Origin: Rapidithrix thailandica
GTDB lineage: Bacteria; Bacteroidota; Bacteroidia; Cytophagales; Flammeovirgaceae
Direction of reading: 5' to 3'
Assembly (NCBI RefSeq): GCF_039710355.1
Contig: NZ_JBDKWZ010000004.1
Span: 423,811 to 487,810, forward strand
DNA length: 64,000 bases
Part shown: piece after piece, positions 37,514 through 46,572 of the stretch
Numbering within the stretch: the stretch's first letter is position 1
How the letters are laid out: each line of letters opens with the position of its first letter
Made by a program: the position numbers and the translations under genes
The notes under the pieces: model-generated
Databases searched by the model: none
Told to the model about the DNA's origin: nothing
What the model saw: the letters and a program-made list of their open reading frames with translations, nothing else

Positions 37514-38176
37514 GTACAGGGCTAGGGTAAAATTAATGGCTGGCATCACTGTGTGGAAAATGGTTGTATGCAACGTAGCCATTGTTTTACAATTTTGGAA
37601 AAATACGCTGCCTAATCCAAAGAAATTATCACCCGTATTGCCAGCCTGCCCTTTCAACTTTGAGTGAAACGAGGTTTTAATTGTCTGTCAGTTTTCTCCT
37701 GCTTACGATTGAATTCATATACCAACAAGGTACAAGTGGCAGATGCCAAAGCGGGGGGAGAAGAGGACTTTTAAGGGAACTAATTTGAGAGAAAATGAGC
37801 TATATAAAATGTTGTGGAACTGCTTTTGGTGCTTGTTAATCATTTATTGATCAGTTAGTTATGTAGGGAATGGCCATAGTGTTAATAAATGAATTCCTAA
37901 TAAGTGGTAACAGGTTTTTAATACTGTAGATTTTGTGTTTATTTTATTGAAAATCGTAATGAAATATCTTATATTAGAAGGCATTTCCCGCCATAATCCT
38001 TGACATTTTCTAACACAAGATTGACTGATTTGCCTAAGCATACCAAAAGCTGTGTGCCAAGGAAGACTATCGTGATACACCGCTGAGCAAGTATCTCCCT
38101 AATTATTTGATCGTACTTATTAGCGGCATTCTTATACAAAATTGTTTTTTTATAAACTAGGCTGTTTGTACTAACC
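37514..38176. other. Intergenic stretch without a supported gene
   Basis: About 660 bp. Two overlapping minus-strand frames (37859-38080, 37969-38244) have no recognisable motif and conflict with each other and with the plus-strand gene at 38177. I see nothing else convincing. Confidence 0.5.
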
Positions 38177-38707
38177 ATGTTGATGGTCAATAAAAACTTG
38201 ATGATCAAGGTCAAAGAATATTTAGTGGCAGGAGATAAAGCCAAAGCAATTAACTATTTGTGCGAAAATGGTTGTGATATCAACACTGCCCATAACCTGG
38301 TCAAAAAGATAGCGGATAAAGAGGATTATCTGGACAACTATATGTTAGATTGTCTTTTGGAATTGCTCCCCGGTAAGAAATTGGAAGCGGCAAAATTAAT
38401 CAAATATTTTTACGACATCCGGATTTCTTATGCCAAGCGGGTGGTGGATTTTATGGTGGACGCCCCCGATATTACCCGTGATATAGGGCGGAAGGCCCTG
38501 AAGTTGCTCAACCCCAATCGCAGACAAGACGACACGCCTCCTTACCAAAACCCCATGGGAGATTTGAATGCCCGTTTGTTACAAATGGCCGTGGAAGGCA
38601 ACAACCAAGCTGCTTGCAGTTTGTTAGTCGAAAAACTGAATTTTCAGCCCATTGAAGCGGAAGAATATATTCAAGAATTAAAAGGGGATATCCGAAGACC
38701 GGATTGA
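38177..38707 (+). CDS. Small helical protein with three repeated modules
   Basis: 176 residues, all-helical, no signal. I see three copies of a roughly 40-residue module: residues about 9-48, 56-95 and 129-170. Each has the plan hydrophobic helix, G-K/N-K, A...L, short loop, then A..LV..(I/M/L). The pattern recalls the C-terminal domain of ribosomal protein bL12 (K.EAI..LR...GL.LKEAK.LV) or UBA-like helical hairpins, which bind protein partners. A proline-rich linker (about 112-125) separates the last module. Function unknown; an alternative start two codons downstream is possible. Confidence 0.7.
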   Translation: MLMVNKNLMIKVKEYLVAGDKAKAINYLCENGCDINTAHNLVKKIADKEDYLDNYMLDCLLELLPGKKLEAAKLIKYFYDIRISYAKRVVDFMVDAPDITRDIGRKALKLLNPNRRQDDTPPYQNPMGDLNARLLQMAVEGNNQAACSLLVEKLNFQPIEAEEYIQELKGDIRRPD

Positions 38708-38737
38708 CCTTGACAATACGCTGCTTTAATTGACATC

Positions 38738-38775
38738 AACCCTATGAGTTTTCTGAGCTTATAGGGTTTCTTTTT
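38738..38775 (+). terminator. Terminator after the repeat protein
   Basis: AACCCTATGAG and CTTATAGGGTT form a stem followed by TCTTTTT. Confidence 0.85.
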
Positions 38776-39060
38776 GGACAATGCGTTTGAGACAAGAATT
38801 TTTTCATAAAAACTTCTTTTCTGCTCATTTGCTATATATTTTTCCTTTTCTTCTCCGGGAGTCTTATATATTTGTAGATTTCTTATATGTCTTGGTCGGC
38901 AAAGCCTTTGAGATAAGTGATTTTTAGCAATGAGTATCTCTTATTTTTTTATTTCTCTTTGCAAAAAGACGTAACAAGGTTTCCCTAGCTCTAGCATTGG
39001 TTTGCAACCAGATTTAGTGCTGAACAAAATATCTGAACCAAAAAAACTGATTGAAAACGC

Positions 39061-40932
39061 ATGGCAACGCACAACTATACTGAAGATAGTATCAGGTCGC
39101 TCGATCCCCGTGAGCATATCCGGCTCAGGCCGGGAATGTATATTGGAAAGTTGGGGGACGGCTCATCTCCGGATGATGGAATTTACGTGTTGGTAAAGGA
39201 AGTTATCGACAATAGCATTGATGAACATATGATGGGTTTTGGAAACAATATTGATGTCAAGATTACCGAAAGTGGGGTGGAAATCCGGGATTACGGCCGG
39301 GGAATCCCTCTGGGGAAAGTAGTCGATTGTGTTTCCAAAATCAATACCGGGGCAAAATACGATTCCAATGTATTCCAGAAGTCGGTGGGTTTGAACGGGG
39401 TGGGTACCAAAGCTGTCAATGCCCTTTCCAGTATGTTTAAAGTGCAATCGATCCGGGATGGAAAATCCAAAGTGGCCGAATTTTTCCAAGGAGAGTTGAA
39501 AGAGGAGAAAGACCTGAAAAATATAAAAGAGAAAAATGGCACCAAGATCATTTTTGAACCGGACAATACCATTTTTAAAAACTTTAAATTTATTCCGGAG
39601 TATTTGGAAGACCAAATTTGGAATTATGTATTTTTAAATTCCGGGTTGACCATCAACTATAATGGGAATAAGTTTTTGAGTAAAAATGGTCTGAAAGATC
39701 TCTTGGACCGCAAAACAGACGAAGATAACCTTCGCTATCCGATCGTCCATTTGAAAGGAGAGGATATCGAAATCGCCATGACCCACTCGAATCAATATGG
39801 TGAAAACTATTATACCTTTGTCAACGGACAATACACTACCCAAGGAGGAACACACCTGGCGGCATTTAAAGAGGCACTTGTCAAAACGGTAAGGGACTTT
39901 TACGGTAAAAATTACGATGCGGCCGATATCCGGGCTTCCATCACAGCGGCAATTGCCATCCGGGTACAAGAGCCGGTGTTCGAATCGCAAACGAAAACCA
40001 AATTAGGTTCTACCAATATCGCTCCGGAAGGGATGACCATTCGCAGCTTTGTCAGCGAGTTTTTACGCAAAGTATTGGATGATTATTTACATAAGAACCA
40101 GGATGTTGCAGAAGCGCTGCAAAAGCGTATCCAACAATCGGAGAGGGAGCGGAAAGATATGGCCGGTATTAAAAAACTGGCGAATGAACGCGCCCGGAAA
40201 GCAAACCTACACAATAAGAAATTGAGAGATTGCCGTTTGCATCTCAATGATAAGAAAGGCGATGAACGCAGGTATCAGACCACACTTTTTATCACAGAAG
40301 GGGACTCGGCCAGCGGAAGTATTACCAAAGCCCGCAATGTGGAAACGCAAGGGGTATTCAGTTTGAGAGGTAAGCCACTCAACTGCTATTCATTGACCAA
40401 AAAAGTCGTGTATGAAAATGAGGAGTTTAACTTATTGCAGCATGCGCTGAATATTGAGGACGGCATAGAAGGTTTGCGTTACAACAAAGTAGTGATTGCT
40501 ACGGATGCCGATGTGGACGGAATGCATATCCGTTTGTTATTGTTGACCTTCTTTTTACAGTTTTTTCCGGAAATTGTCCGGGCAGGTCATTTATACATTC
40601 TGGAGACTCCGCTTTTCAGGGTCCGGAATAAAAAGCAAACCCTCTATTGCTACAATGAGGAAGAGAAACAAAAGGCAATGAAGAAACTCGGACCAAAGCC
40701 GGAAATTACTCGCTTTAAAGGCTTGGGTGAAATTTCTCCGGGAGAGTTCGAAGGCTTTATCGGAGATGACATCCGGCTGGAGCCAATTATCCTGAAAAAG
40801 GATACTTCCATCAAGAGTATTTTGGAATACTATATGGGGAAAAATACCCCGGCAAGGCAACAGTTTATCATCGATAACCTCCGTATTGAAAAAGACGAGT
40901 TAGAGGGATTGGTTGTCAATGCAAATGCATAA
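39061..40932 (+). CDS. parE: DNA topoisomerase IV subunit B
   Basis: 623 residues. GHKL ATPase motifs: E48 and N51 in KEVIDNSIDE, D77 in IRDYGRGIP, lid GLNGVGT at 110-116. The TOPRIM domain has ITEGDSASGS near 410 and ATDADVDGMH near 480. The N-terminus TEDSIRSLDPREHIRLRPGMY and lack of the long GyrB insertion identify ParE and not GyrB. With ParC it decatenates daughter chromosomes. parC is not adjacent; the next gene is convergent gldH. A strong bidirectional terminator follows. Confidence 0.93.
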   Translation: MATHNYTEDSIRSLDPREHIRLRPGMYIGKLGDGSSPDDGIYVLVKEVIDNSIDEHMMGFGNNIDVKITESGVEIRDYGRGIPLGKVVDCVSKINTGAKYDSNVFQKSVGLNGVGTKAVNALSSMFKVQSIRDGKSKVAEFFQGELKEEKDLKNIKEKNGTKIIFEPDNTIFKNFKFIPEYLEDQIWNYVFLNSGLTINYNGNKFLSKNGLKDLLDRKTDEDNLRYPIVHLKGEDIEIAMTHSNQYGENYYTFVNGQYTTQGGTHLAAFKEALVKTVRDFYGKNYDAADIRASITAAIAIRVQEPVFESQTKTKLGSTNIAPEGMTIRSFVSEFLRKVLDDYLHKNQDVAEALQKRIQQSERERKDMAGIKKLANERARKANLHNKKLRDCRLHLNDKKGDERRYQTTLFITEGDSASGSITKARNVETQGVFSLRGKPLNCYSLTKKVVYENEEFNLLQHALNIEDGIEGLRYNKVVIATDADVDGMHIRLLLLTFFLQFFPEIVRAGHLYILETPLFRVRNKKQTLYCYNEEEKQKAMKKLGPKPEITRFKGLGEISPGEFEGFIGDDIRLEPIILKKDTSIKSILEYYMGKNTPARQQFIIDNLRIEKDELEGLVVNANA

Positions 40933-40960
40933 AAGCTGCTTTTCCTATTCAAGTTTTGAT

Positions 40961-41009
40961 AAAAAAAGACCAGCGCCCCGGGTTTCACAGGTGCGCTGGT
41001 CTTTTTTTA
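40961..41009. terminator. Bidirectional terminator parE/gldH
   Basis: AAAAAGACCAGCGC and GCGCTGGTCTTTTT form a 14-bp stem with A and T runs on both sides between convergent genes. Confidence 0.93.
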
Positions 41010-41033
41010 TAAGGCCTAAGTATAAACCTGCAA

Positions 41034-41513
41034 TTATGGGTTTTCAGAGGGTTTGATACTAGCTCCGATCGCATAAATATCTGTTAAAGTATCCATGCGC
41101 ATATTTTGTTTCAGACGCAATTGAAACGAACCCTGATAGGGAAATTTGTAGTTAGGGATCAAGTTGAACTCATGATTGTACATTTCTCCGGCAGAAGTAC
41201 CGAAGGGCTTGCCGGAAGTCGGGTCCATGAGTATATCTTGTGCAAGAGCCGATTTTAATACGTTTCCGGCCGAATCCATTAGTTCATATTGAATATAGAG
41301 GTTGTAATAGGGATATGCCAATGCATTGCGGACGTTGTAATTGATATCAAAAGGCTCGTGGGTGTTTGGAGCCTCGAAGTCAAAAATTGCGGCAGAGTCA
41401 TAATACCACATTCCCTTATCAAAATTTGTAAAGGATTGATAGTTGTATTCTGTAGTATTACAACCCATCAGGAAGCCCAGGCTTACAATAGCTCCGAAAA
41501 GCAGTTTTTTCAT
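41034..41513 (-). CDS. gldH: Gliding motility lipoprotein GldH
   Basis: 159 residues with lipobox Cys18 (GFLMGCNTTE). The beta-rich body has the GldH pattern: F..FDKGMWYYDS near the start, NVRNALAYPYYNLYIQYE in the middle, and a late F.LRLKQNMRMDTL. GldH is required for gliding and surface transport in Flavobacterium and supports a gliding/T9SS lifestyle here. It is the last gene of a minus-strand series with ricT upstream (105-bp gap). Confidence 0.9.
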   Translation of the reverse strand: MKKLLFGAIVSLGFLMGCNTTEYNYQSFTNFDKGMWYYDSAAIFDFEAPNTHEPFDINYNVRNALAYPYYNLYIQYELMDSAGNVLKSALAQDILMDPTSGKPFGTSAGEMYNHEFNLIPNYKFPYQGSFQLRLKQNMRMDTLTDIYAIGASIKPSENP

Positions 41514-41618
41514 GATCGCGAAAATAATTTTCTCAGGTTTATTTCAAACTCAGAGCTTGAGTAGACTTTTTTCTAAACAAGCTCTGAATGTGGGTCAAAA
41601 TTTAAACGTACAATCTCC

Positions 41619-42899
41619 TTACCGTTTCTTGTTGTTGGAGTTGTTGTTGTTATTATTATTTTTCCTTTTGTTGGTTGTCGGCTTCGGCTTTTGATTTTGC
41701 TGCGTTTTAGGGGGGGTAGCCGGCTTTCTCCTTCTTTTCTTCGGATACCTTTTCTTTTTCGTCTCCGGTGATACGTTGGCTTTTTCCTCACCCGCCTTAA
41801 TGTTGGTTCTTTTAGCTTTAGCGGGTCTGTTAGTAGGTCTTTTCTTTCTTTCCGGCTTTTTATCAAGTGGAGGTTGCACCGTTAAATTCGGATCTACATT
41901 AAGTGAGTCCACGGCAATCCCCTTTTTATTTAAGTTGATAATTTCGGCAACGCGCTTGGAAGGTACAGGATGCCAGGTACTTTCCGACACGAAACTGAAC
42001 CAAAGGATTTTTTTAAAAATATCCACCTTTTCTAGTTGGGCGTCCCCTTTAATGGTTTTAAGAGGAATTTCCACTTTCGGAATATCCACTAAGGCATCCA
42101 AGTAGGTTTCCAACTCGTAGTTTAGGCAGCATTTTAAACGGCCGCATTGCCCGGAGAGCTTACTGGGGTTGAGCGATAAATTCTGATAGCGGGCAGCAGC
42201 TGTGGAGACACTTTTGAAGTCGGTCAGCCAGGTAGAGCAACAGAGCTCCCGGCCACAAGAGCCAATGCCACCCAGGCGGCTGGCTTCTTGCCGCAAGCTG
42301 ATTTGCCGCATTTCCACTCTGATTTTAAATTCCGAAGCTAAGATTTTGATTAGTTCCCGGAAGTCTACCCGGTCATCTGCAGAATAGTAAAAAGTTGCTT
42401 TGGTGTTGTCTGCTTGAAATTCCACATCCGTAAGCTTCATTTCCAACTTCAACTCCCGGATGATTTCCCGGGTGCGGTACATGGTAGGCAATTCCCTTTT
42501 CAGTACCTGTTCCCATTTTTCCTGGTCTCTTTTGGTGGCCACCCGGTATATTTGACGTACCGTCTCATTGTCATCCACACTCTTTTTGAGCATTTGCAAA
42601 CGCACAATCTCGCCTTGTAAAGAGACATAGCCGATATGATATCCGTTTTGTACTTCTACTACCACCGGGTCCCCGGTGAAAAGGGGAAGTTTCTCTGTAT
42701 TTCTGAAAAACTCTTTCTTCCCTCCTTTAAATTTCACTTCTACTATGTCGAACTTTTGTTCACTAGGCAAATCCATATCGCCTAGCCAATCAAAACTATT
42801 TAATTTATTACAACCACCCGTGTGGCAAGCTCCATTATTTTTACATCCAGGCGATGTTGCCGTACCGCAACTACCTGAAGAACACGATCCACAACCCAT
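41619..42899 (-). CDS. ricT: PSP1-domain protein, RicT (YaaT) family
   Basis: 426 residues. A Cys-rich N-terminus (CGSCSSGSCG, then C..G.CHTGGC) is followed by the PSP1 domain (about 45-325) with the conserved GSCGRELCCSTWL and QCGRLKCCLNYE cysteine clusters. In Bacillus, RicT with RicA and RicF carries Fe-S clusters and affects RNase Y-dependent processing and development. Residues about 345-426 form a Lys/Arg/Pro-rich tail ending in an Asn run, probably disordered and nucleic-acid binding. Confidence 0.9.
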   Translation of the reverse strand: MGCGSCSSGSCGTATSPGCKNNGACHTGGCNKLNSFDWLGDMDLPSEQKFDIVEVKFKGGKKEFFRNTEKLPLFTGDPVVVEVQNGYHIGYVSLQGEIVRLQMLKKSVDDNETVRQIYRVATKRDQEKWEQVLKRELPTMYRTREIIRELKLEMKLTDVEFQADNTKATFYYSADDRVDFRELIKILASEFKIRVEMRQISLRQEASRLGGIGSCGRELCCSTWLTDFKSVSTAAARYQNLSLNPSKLSGQCGRLKCCLNYELETYLDALVDIPKVEIPLKTIKGDAQLEKVDIFKKILWFSFVSESTWHPVPSKRVAEIINLNKKGIAVDSLNVDPNLTVQPPLDKKPERKKRPTNRPAKAKRTNIKAGEEKANVSPETKKKRYPKKRRRKPATPPKTQQNQKPKPTTNKRKNNNNNNNSNNKKR

Positions 42900-43205
42900 A
42901 TCTATTAAGTTTATAGTTCAAAGTACTGCTGGGAATTGTTCGTGTGTTTGGCTTTCGGGGAAGGAAGGGAATACCTGTTTACCAATAGTAAAATAGCGAA
43001 ACTACACTGCGGGAGTGTATTCATTAAGTAATTGAAAACTAAGTATTTATAAGAATATATGAACTAAAAATGAAAGCTAACCTAACTGATCAATTCCCTC
43101 GCTATCGTTACTTCCCTCCTCAGTCAGCGCCTCTTTTCTGCTTCATAGTGCAGTAAAAAGGGCGGAATATCAAAATATAATCAAAGTTAGTGTTAAAAAT
43201 TGAAT
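42900..43205. other. Intergenic stretch between ricT and coaD
   Basis: About 300 bp with no supported frame; it should contain the ricT-gldH promoter, but I cannot place it with confidence. Confidence 0.4.
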
Positions 43206-43658
43206 TTATAAATCATAAGGGAGAAATTCATTGATATTTTGGCCGTAGTTGTGGATTTCTCTGACAATGGTGGAGCTGATGTGGGCGTATTGAGGTGAGG
43301 TAATGATAAAGATGGTTTCCAGGTTGCCATAAATATGTTTATTGGCTTGTGCAATGCTGTTTTCGTACTCAAAGTCGGTTGTGTTACGCAAACCTCTGAC
43401 CAGGAATTGTGCACCTCTTTTTTGCGCATAACTGGCTGTCAGTTCGTTGTAATGCTCTACTTTGACCCGGTCGTTGTCTTGAAAGGTTTCTTCAATTTTC
43501 CGGATCATAAAATCCAATGGAAAATATCGTTTCTTTTTGCTATTGTGTCCGATGCCAATAATGACTTCATCAAACAACATACTGGCGCGAAGTGCGATGT
43601 CAGCATGCCCATTGGTAAATGGGTCGAAAGATCCGGGAAAGACAGCAATTTTTTTCAT
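43206..43658 (-). CDS. coaD: Pantetheine-phosphate adenylyltransferase
   Basis: 150 residues. The nucleotidyltransferase motif PGSFDPFTNGHADI at the N-terminus, VRGLRN near residue 92 and the late SSTIVREI (ISSTxVR form) are diagnostic. It adenylylates 4'-phosphopantetheine to dephospho-CoA, the penultimate step of CoA synthesis. Its ATG directly abuts the stop of the DUF3822 gene, so they form one operon. Confidence 0.96.
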   Translation of the reverse strand: MKKIAVFPGSFDPFTNGHADIALRASMLFDEVIIGIGHNSKKKRYFPLDFMIRKIEETFQDNDRVKVEHYNELTASYAQKRGAQFLVRGLRNTTDFEYENSIAQANKHIYGNLETIFIITSPQYAHISSTIVREIHNYGQNINEFLPYDL

Positions 43659-44537
43659 TTAAGCTAAAAATACACTAAATATATCGTATTCAAAATGGTC
43701 GGGTACTTCGTCAAAGATGTATCCGAATTTCAGAGAGGTGGGCCGGCCTCCGAAACCTACATTTTTAAAGAAGCGCTGTAGCAAGCTAAAGGTCTCTTCG
43801 TTTTCTTCCACATCGCCCCAAAGCACAATTTTGGCCGATTGGGTGCTGAGTTGGAGTTCATCTGCCACCAGCGATAGATAATAGATGATATCGTCCTCCA
43901 TTTGATGCCGGAAGCTGTTGAAATAATGGAGTTTGCCTTCTTTGAAGTTGGCGATGCTCACCAACTCTTTATTGAGCAAGATAAAAATTTCTTCTGCGGC
44001 AGCTTCTTGTGAAATCTCCACGAGTCCTTGCAAAAATGCGGCATTGACATGTGTGATTTCCAGAGTTTTGTTCGGGTAACGCTCTTCAAACCATGTAACC
44101 AGCTCTTTTTCGACCACAAAATCGCATTGTAGTTGTAAAGTATCAATTTCCTTTTGGAAAACGCTTTGCTCGGAGAGGTTGACAGGCGTATTGAGTTTTA
44201 AATATGCTTCGGGAGCCAATTGAGCCAGTTGGGCGGGTACCAAAGTAAAATGGTCATTGACTATAAGCAGGGAAATTTTATTCCAGAATGCCGCATTTAA
44301 ATATTCGTGCCGGTTCCAGATATTGTGTAAGCGTACAATCAGGGAAGTCGCATTTTCAGCCTTTTCATAGAGATAGCTTTCCAAGGAAAGACAAAGGTGG
44401 TCTTCCAGGTTAAAAACGGCAATGCTTACATAAGAGGGGTGCACCTTAATGGTAAGGTGGTAAGAAGACAAAAGCTCCGGATCGAAGCTTTTGTCTTTCA
44501 GTTTATATCGAGCGGATTCTATGAGTATATCTTCCAA
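43659..44537 (-). CDS. DUF3822 family protein
   Basis: 292 residues, cytoplasmic, no membrane segment. It has the look of an actin-like ATPase fold relative: LTIKVHPSYVSIAVFN at the N-terminus and WGDVEENEE late. DUF3822 is a Bacteroidota family that I recall being encoded next to coaD, and the same arrangement occurs here with zero spacing. Function unknown. Confidence 0.82.
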   Translation of the reverse strand: MEDILIESARYKLKDKSFDPELLSSYHLTIKVHPSYVSIAVFNLEDHLCLSLESYLYEKAENATSLIVRLHNIWNRHEYLNAAFWNKISLLIVNDHFTLVPAQLAQLAPEAYLKLNTPVNLSEQSVFQKEIDTLQLQCDFVVEKELVTWFEERYPNKTLEITHVNAAFLQGLVEISQEAAAEEIFILLNKELVSIANFKEGKLHYFNSFRHQMEDDIIYYLSLVADELQLSTQSAKIVLWGDVEENEETFSLLQRFFKNVGFGGRPTSLKFGYIFDEVPDHFEYDIFSVFLA

Positions 44538-44539
44538 GG

Positions 44540-45148
44540 TTACTCCCAGTTACCAGAGGTTGTTACATCTGTTTTTGACCCGAAGCGCAAGAACCAACGT
44601 CTTGGATTCGGATTCTCATCACTCCGGCTTTTGTCTAATGGGAATTTATCAACGACTTCAATGACGTCTACAGTTACGCCTCCTTTGTCGATTTTACCTG
44701 CAAAAATTTCAAATACTTTGTTGTCCGTACCTGGGATAAACTTTAAGTTGTTGACATTGAAATTAGGAAACTTCTCAGCTGGGAACAAGTGCTCTTTCAT
44801 AGGCTCCCAACCCAAGGTATCGATTTTAACATGGACACTGTCTCCCAAATACGCACGAGGATCATCATGTTTCCGTTGGATGATAATTTCCTCTTTTTCG
44901 GTAATAAAGAAGGTGTCTTGATTAACGAACATGATCAGAGAGTCCCATTTGTCAGTGTACATATCGTACTTGGCAAAATAGGCTTTTTCAGCACTCCGGA
45001 TCAATTTGAGTTTATCGATGACCTTTGCTTCTGAGTTTTTAATCGCTTTGGCCAATTCGATTTCACTGTTAATACCATTAAATAATAAGTAGCTTAAATA
45101 GATAACTAGTGGTATTAGCGCAAATGAGATAAGTCTGGTTTTCGTCAT
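44540..45148 (-). CDS. Conserved hypothetical protein with N-terminal membrane anchor
   Basis: 202 residues. One hydrophobic segment at 5-24 resembles a signal anchor. Residues 25-75 are helical and charged (IRSAEKAYFAKYDMY resembles the start of type IV pilin-like folds, where a long helix precedes a beta domain). The gene ends 2 bp before DUF3822, so the order is this gene, DUF3822, coaD on one transcript. No function is assigned. Confidence 0.7.
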   Translation of the reverse strand: MTKTRLISFALIPLVIYLSYLLFNGINSEIELAKAIKNSEAKVIDKLKLIRSAEKAYFAKYDMYTDKWDSLIMFVNQDTFFITEKEEIIIQRKHDDPRAYLGDSVHVKIDTLGWEPMKEHLFPAEKFPNFNVNNLKFIPGTDNKVFEIFAGKIDKGGVTVDVIEVVDKFPLDKSRSDENPNPRRWFLRFGSKTDVTTSGNWE

Positions 45149-45264
45149 TGTAAATCCTTTTTCTGCAATTATATAAAATTTATCCAGCTAAAACGCAATG
45201 CAAAATAAGAAAATTAAATCTTTATATTGTGCTAGCGCTTGAGAATTTTCCTAAAAAACGGGAG

Positions 45265-45900
45265 TTATTGATACTTATACCCGGTGAGTTTTGTAATTTT
45301 TTTCTTTTTCATTTTTTTTGCCCCTACGGTGATATAGACCTCTTCCAAAGGTTTTCCTTTTGCGTCTACTTCTTGTGAAGCAATGGAGTCAACTACCTCC
45401 AAGCCTTTTATTACCTGGCCGAAGATGGTGTATTTCCCATCCAAATGATGGGCTCCGTTCTCATTTTGTACTATGTAAAATTGACTTCCGCTGGAATGCC
45501 GTTCCGGGTTGATCCGGTCTCCTTGACGGGCTGCCGCCACCATACCTTTTACATGGGTATATTGCTTGTCAATCTCCGCCGGGAGGGTATAGCCAGGTCC
45601 GCCCATGCCAATCTCCTTTCCGTTCCCTTCAGGTTTTGTATTCGGATCTCCGCCTTGAATCATAAAATCATCCAAAACCCTGTGAAAAGTAGTACTGTCA
45701 TAAAAGCCCTCATCTACCAGTTTTAAAAAATTGGTCTTGTGATTAGGGGCTTGGTCAAACAAAACCAATTGAATGGTGCCAAACTTGGTTTCTATACTCA
45801 CCAAAAAATCTTTTTTCTTACTTTTCTGGCCAAATGATTGCACAGTAAAAGCAAGTAAAAAAGCGATGAGCATTACGATCTTCTGCGGAGTTCTATACAT
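45265..45900 (-). CDS. Peptidyl-prolyl cis-trans isomerase, cyclophilin type
   Basis: 211 residues with a signal peptide (1-24), so periplasmic. Core motifs: FHRVLDDFMIQGGDP (catalytic Arg and Phe region), NSGSQFYI-type segment reading HSSGSQFYIVQ, and a KYTIFGQVIKGLEVVD end. It assists folding of exported proteins. The mature domain is slightly longer than PpiA because of a basic tail (KKMKKKKITK). Single gene divergent from the VanZ gene. Confidence 0.93.
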   Translation of the reverse strand: MYRTPQKIVMLIAFLLAFTVQSFGQKSKKKDFLVSIETKFGTIQLVLFDQAPNHKTNFLKLVDEGFYDSTTFHRVLDDFMIQGGDPNTKPEGNGKEIGMGGPGYTLPAEIDKQYTHVKGMVAAARQGDRINPERHSSGSQFYIVQNENGAHHLDGKYTIFGQVIKGLEVVDSIASQEVDAKGKPLEEVYITVGAKKMKKKKITKLTGYKYQ

Positions 45901-45961
45901 TTGTATTTACATTTTCGAGTTTACAAAAAAATTTAATCTCTAAGGCATTAGCAAATAATTT

Positions 45962-46366
45962 ATGAGATATATCAAGTATTATTTTCCAGCGGCTCTTTGG
46001 TTGGCTTTTTCATTCTATCTTTTTTTTATGAAAGTGCCTAGTACTTCCGGGTTAGGGTTTAAGATCCCAATGTTGGACAAAATGGTACATGTGATCATTT
46101 TTATAGGAAAGGGCTTTTTGTTTTCCTTGAGTTTTGATCGTCATTTTAAACGGGCCAACATTCAGGCAAATGCTATGTTAGTGACTTTGGTGTTTTGTAC
46201 CTTGATGGGGGGCTTTACCGAATTTGTCCAATATTATTGGATTCCTCACCGCGATGGAGAGTTAAAAGATTTTATAGCGGATATATTCGGTACAGTGATC
46301 GGGTTATCAGGATTTTGGTTATGGATGAAGCTACGTTTGACCTATTCACAGAAGAAAATTTTTTAA
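45962..46366 (+). CDS. VanZ family membrane protein
   Basis: 134 residues with four hydrophobic segments. The VanZ pattern is visible: LDKMVHVIIFIGKGFLF in helix 2, then GGFTEFVQYYWIPHRDGELKDFIADIFGTVIG in helix 3-4 (shown here in part). VanZ proteins are linked to teicoplanin resistance in enterococci, but the broad family has no settled function. The tRNA gene follows 85 bp downstream with its own promoter. Confidence 0.85.
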   Translation: MRYIKYYFPAALWLAFSFYLFFMKVPSTSGLGFKIPMLDKMVHVIIFIGKGFLFSLSFDRHFKRANIQANAMLVTLVFCTLMGGFTEFVQYYWIPHRDGELKDFIADIFGTVIGLSGFWLWMKLRLTYSQKKIF

Positions 46367-46383
46367 TTTTTTCGAAAATAAAA

Positions 46384-46414
46384 TTTGCACAGTTCAATTT
46401 CACTGCTATCTTTG
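46384..46414 (+). promoter_or_regulatory. Promoter of tRNA-Val
   Basis: TTTG (46384-46387), a 19-nt spacer and TATCTTTG (46407-46414) match the phylum consensus exactly, 36 bp before the mature tRNA. Confidence 0.88.
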
Positions 46415-46450
46415 CACTCGCAATTCAGACGGAACAGCAATACAAAACAA

Positions 46451-46525
46451 GGGATCTTAGCTCAGTTGGTTCAGAGCACCTGCCTTACAAGCAGGGGGTC
46501 ACTGGTTCGAATCCAGTAGGTCCCA
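46451..46525 (+). tRNA. tRNA-Val (anticodon TAC)
   Basis: 75 nt. Acceptor arms GGGATCT and AGGTCCC pair with one G-T. The D-arm AGCTCAGTTGGTTCAGAGC, anticodon loop CTTACAA in stem CCTGC/GCAGG, and T-arm ACTGGTTCGAATCCAGT are all canonical. Discriminator A at 46525; CCA is not encoded. The region beyond this gene is accessory, so the tRNA 3' end might mark an island boundary, but no repeated att copy is visible. Confidence 0.97.
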
Positions 46526-46536
46526 CATTGATTATC

Positions 46537-46572
46537 AAGCAGTTATCTATTTATAGGTAACTGCTTTTTTTA
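46537..46572 (+). terminator. Terminator of tRNA-Val
   Basis: AAGCAGTTA and TAACTGCTT form a stem followed by TTTTTT. Confidence 0.9.

Noticed and set aside
37859..38244. Two overlapping minus-strand frames
   Set aside because: They conflict with each other and with the better-supported gene at 38177, and show no motif.
38968..38984. Sequence resembling the 3' region of 16S rRNA (GACGTAACAAGGTTTCC)
   Set aside because: Only about 15 bases match and no anti-Shine-Dalgarno end or rRNA context follows; chance similarity.
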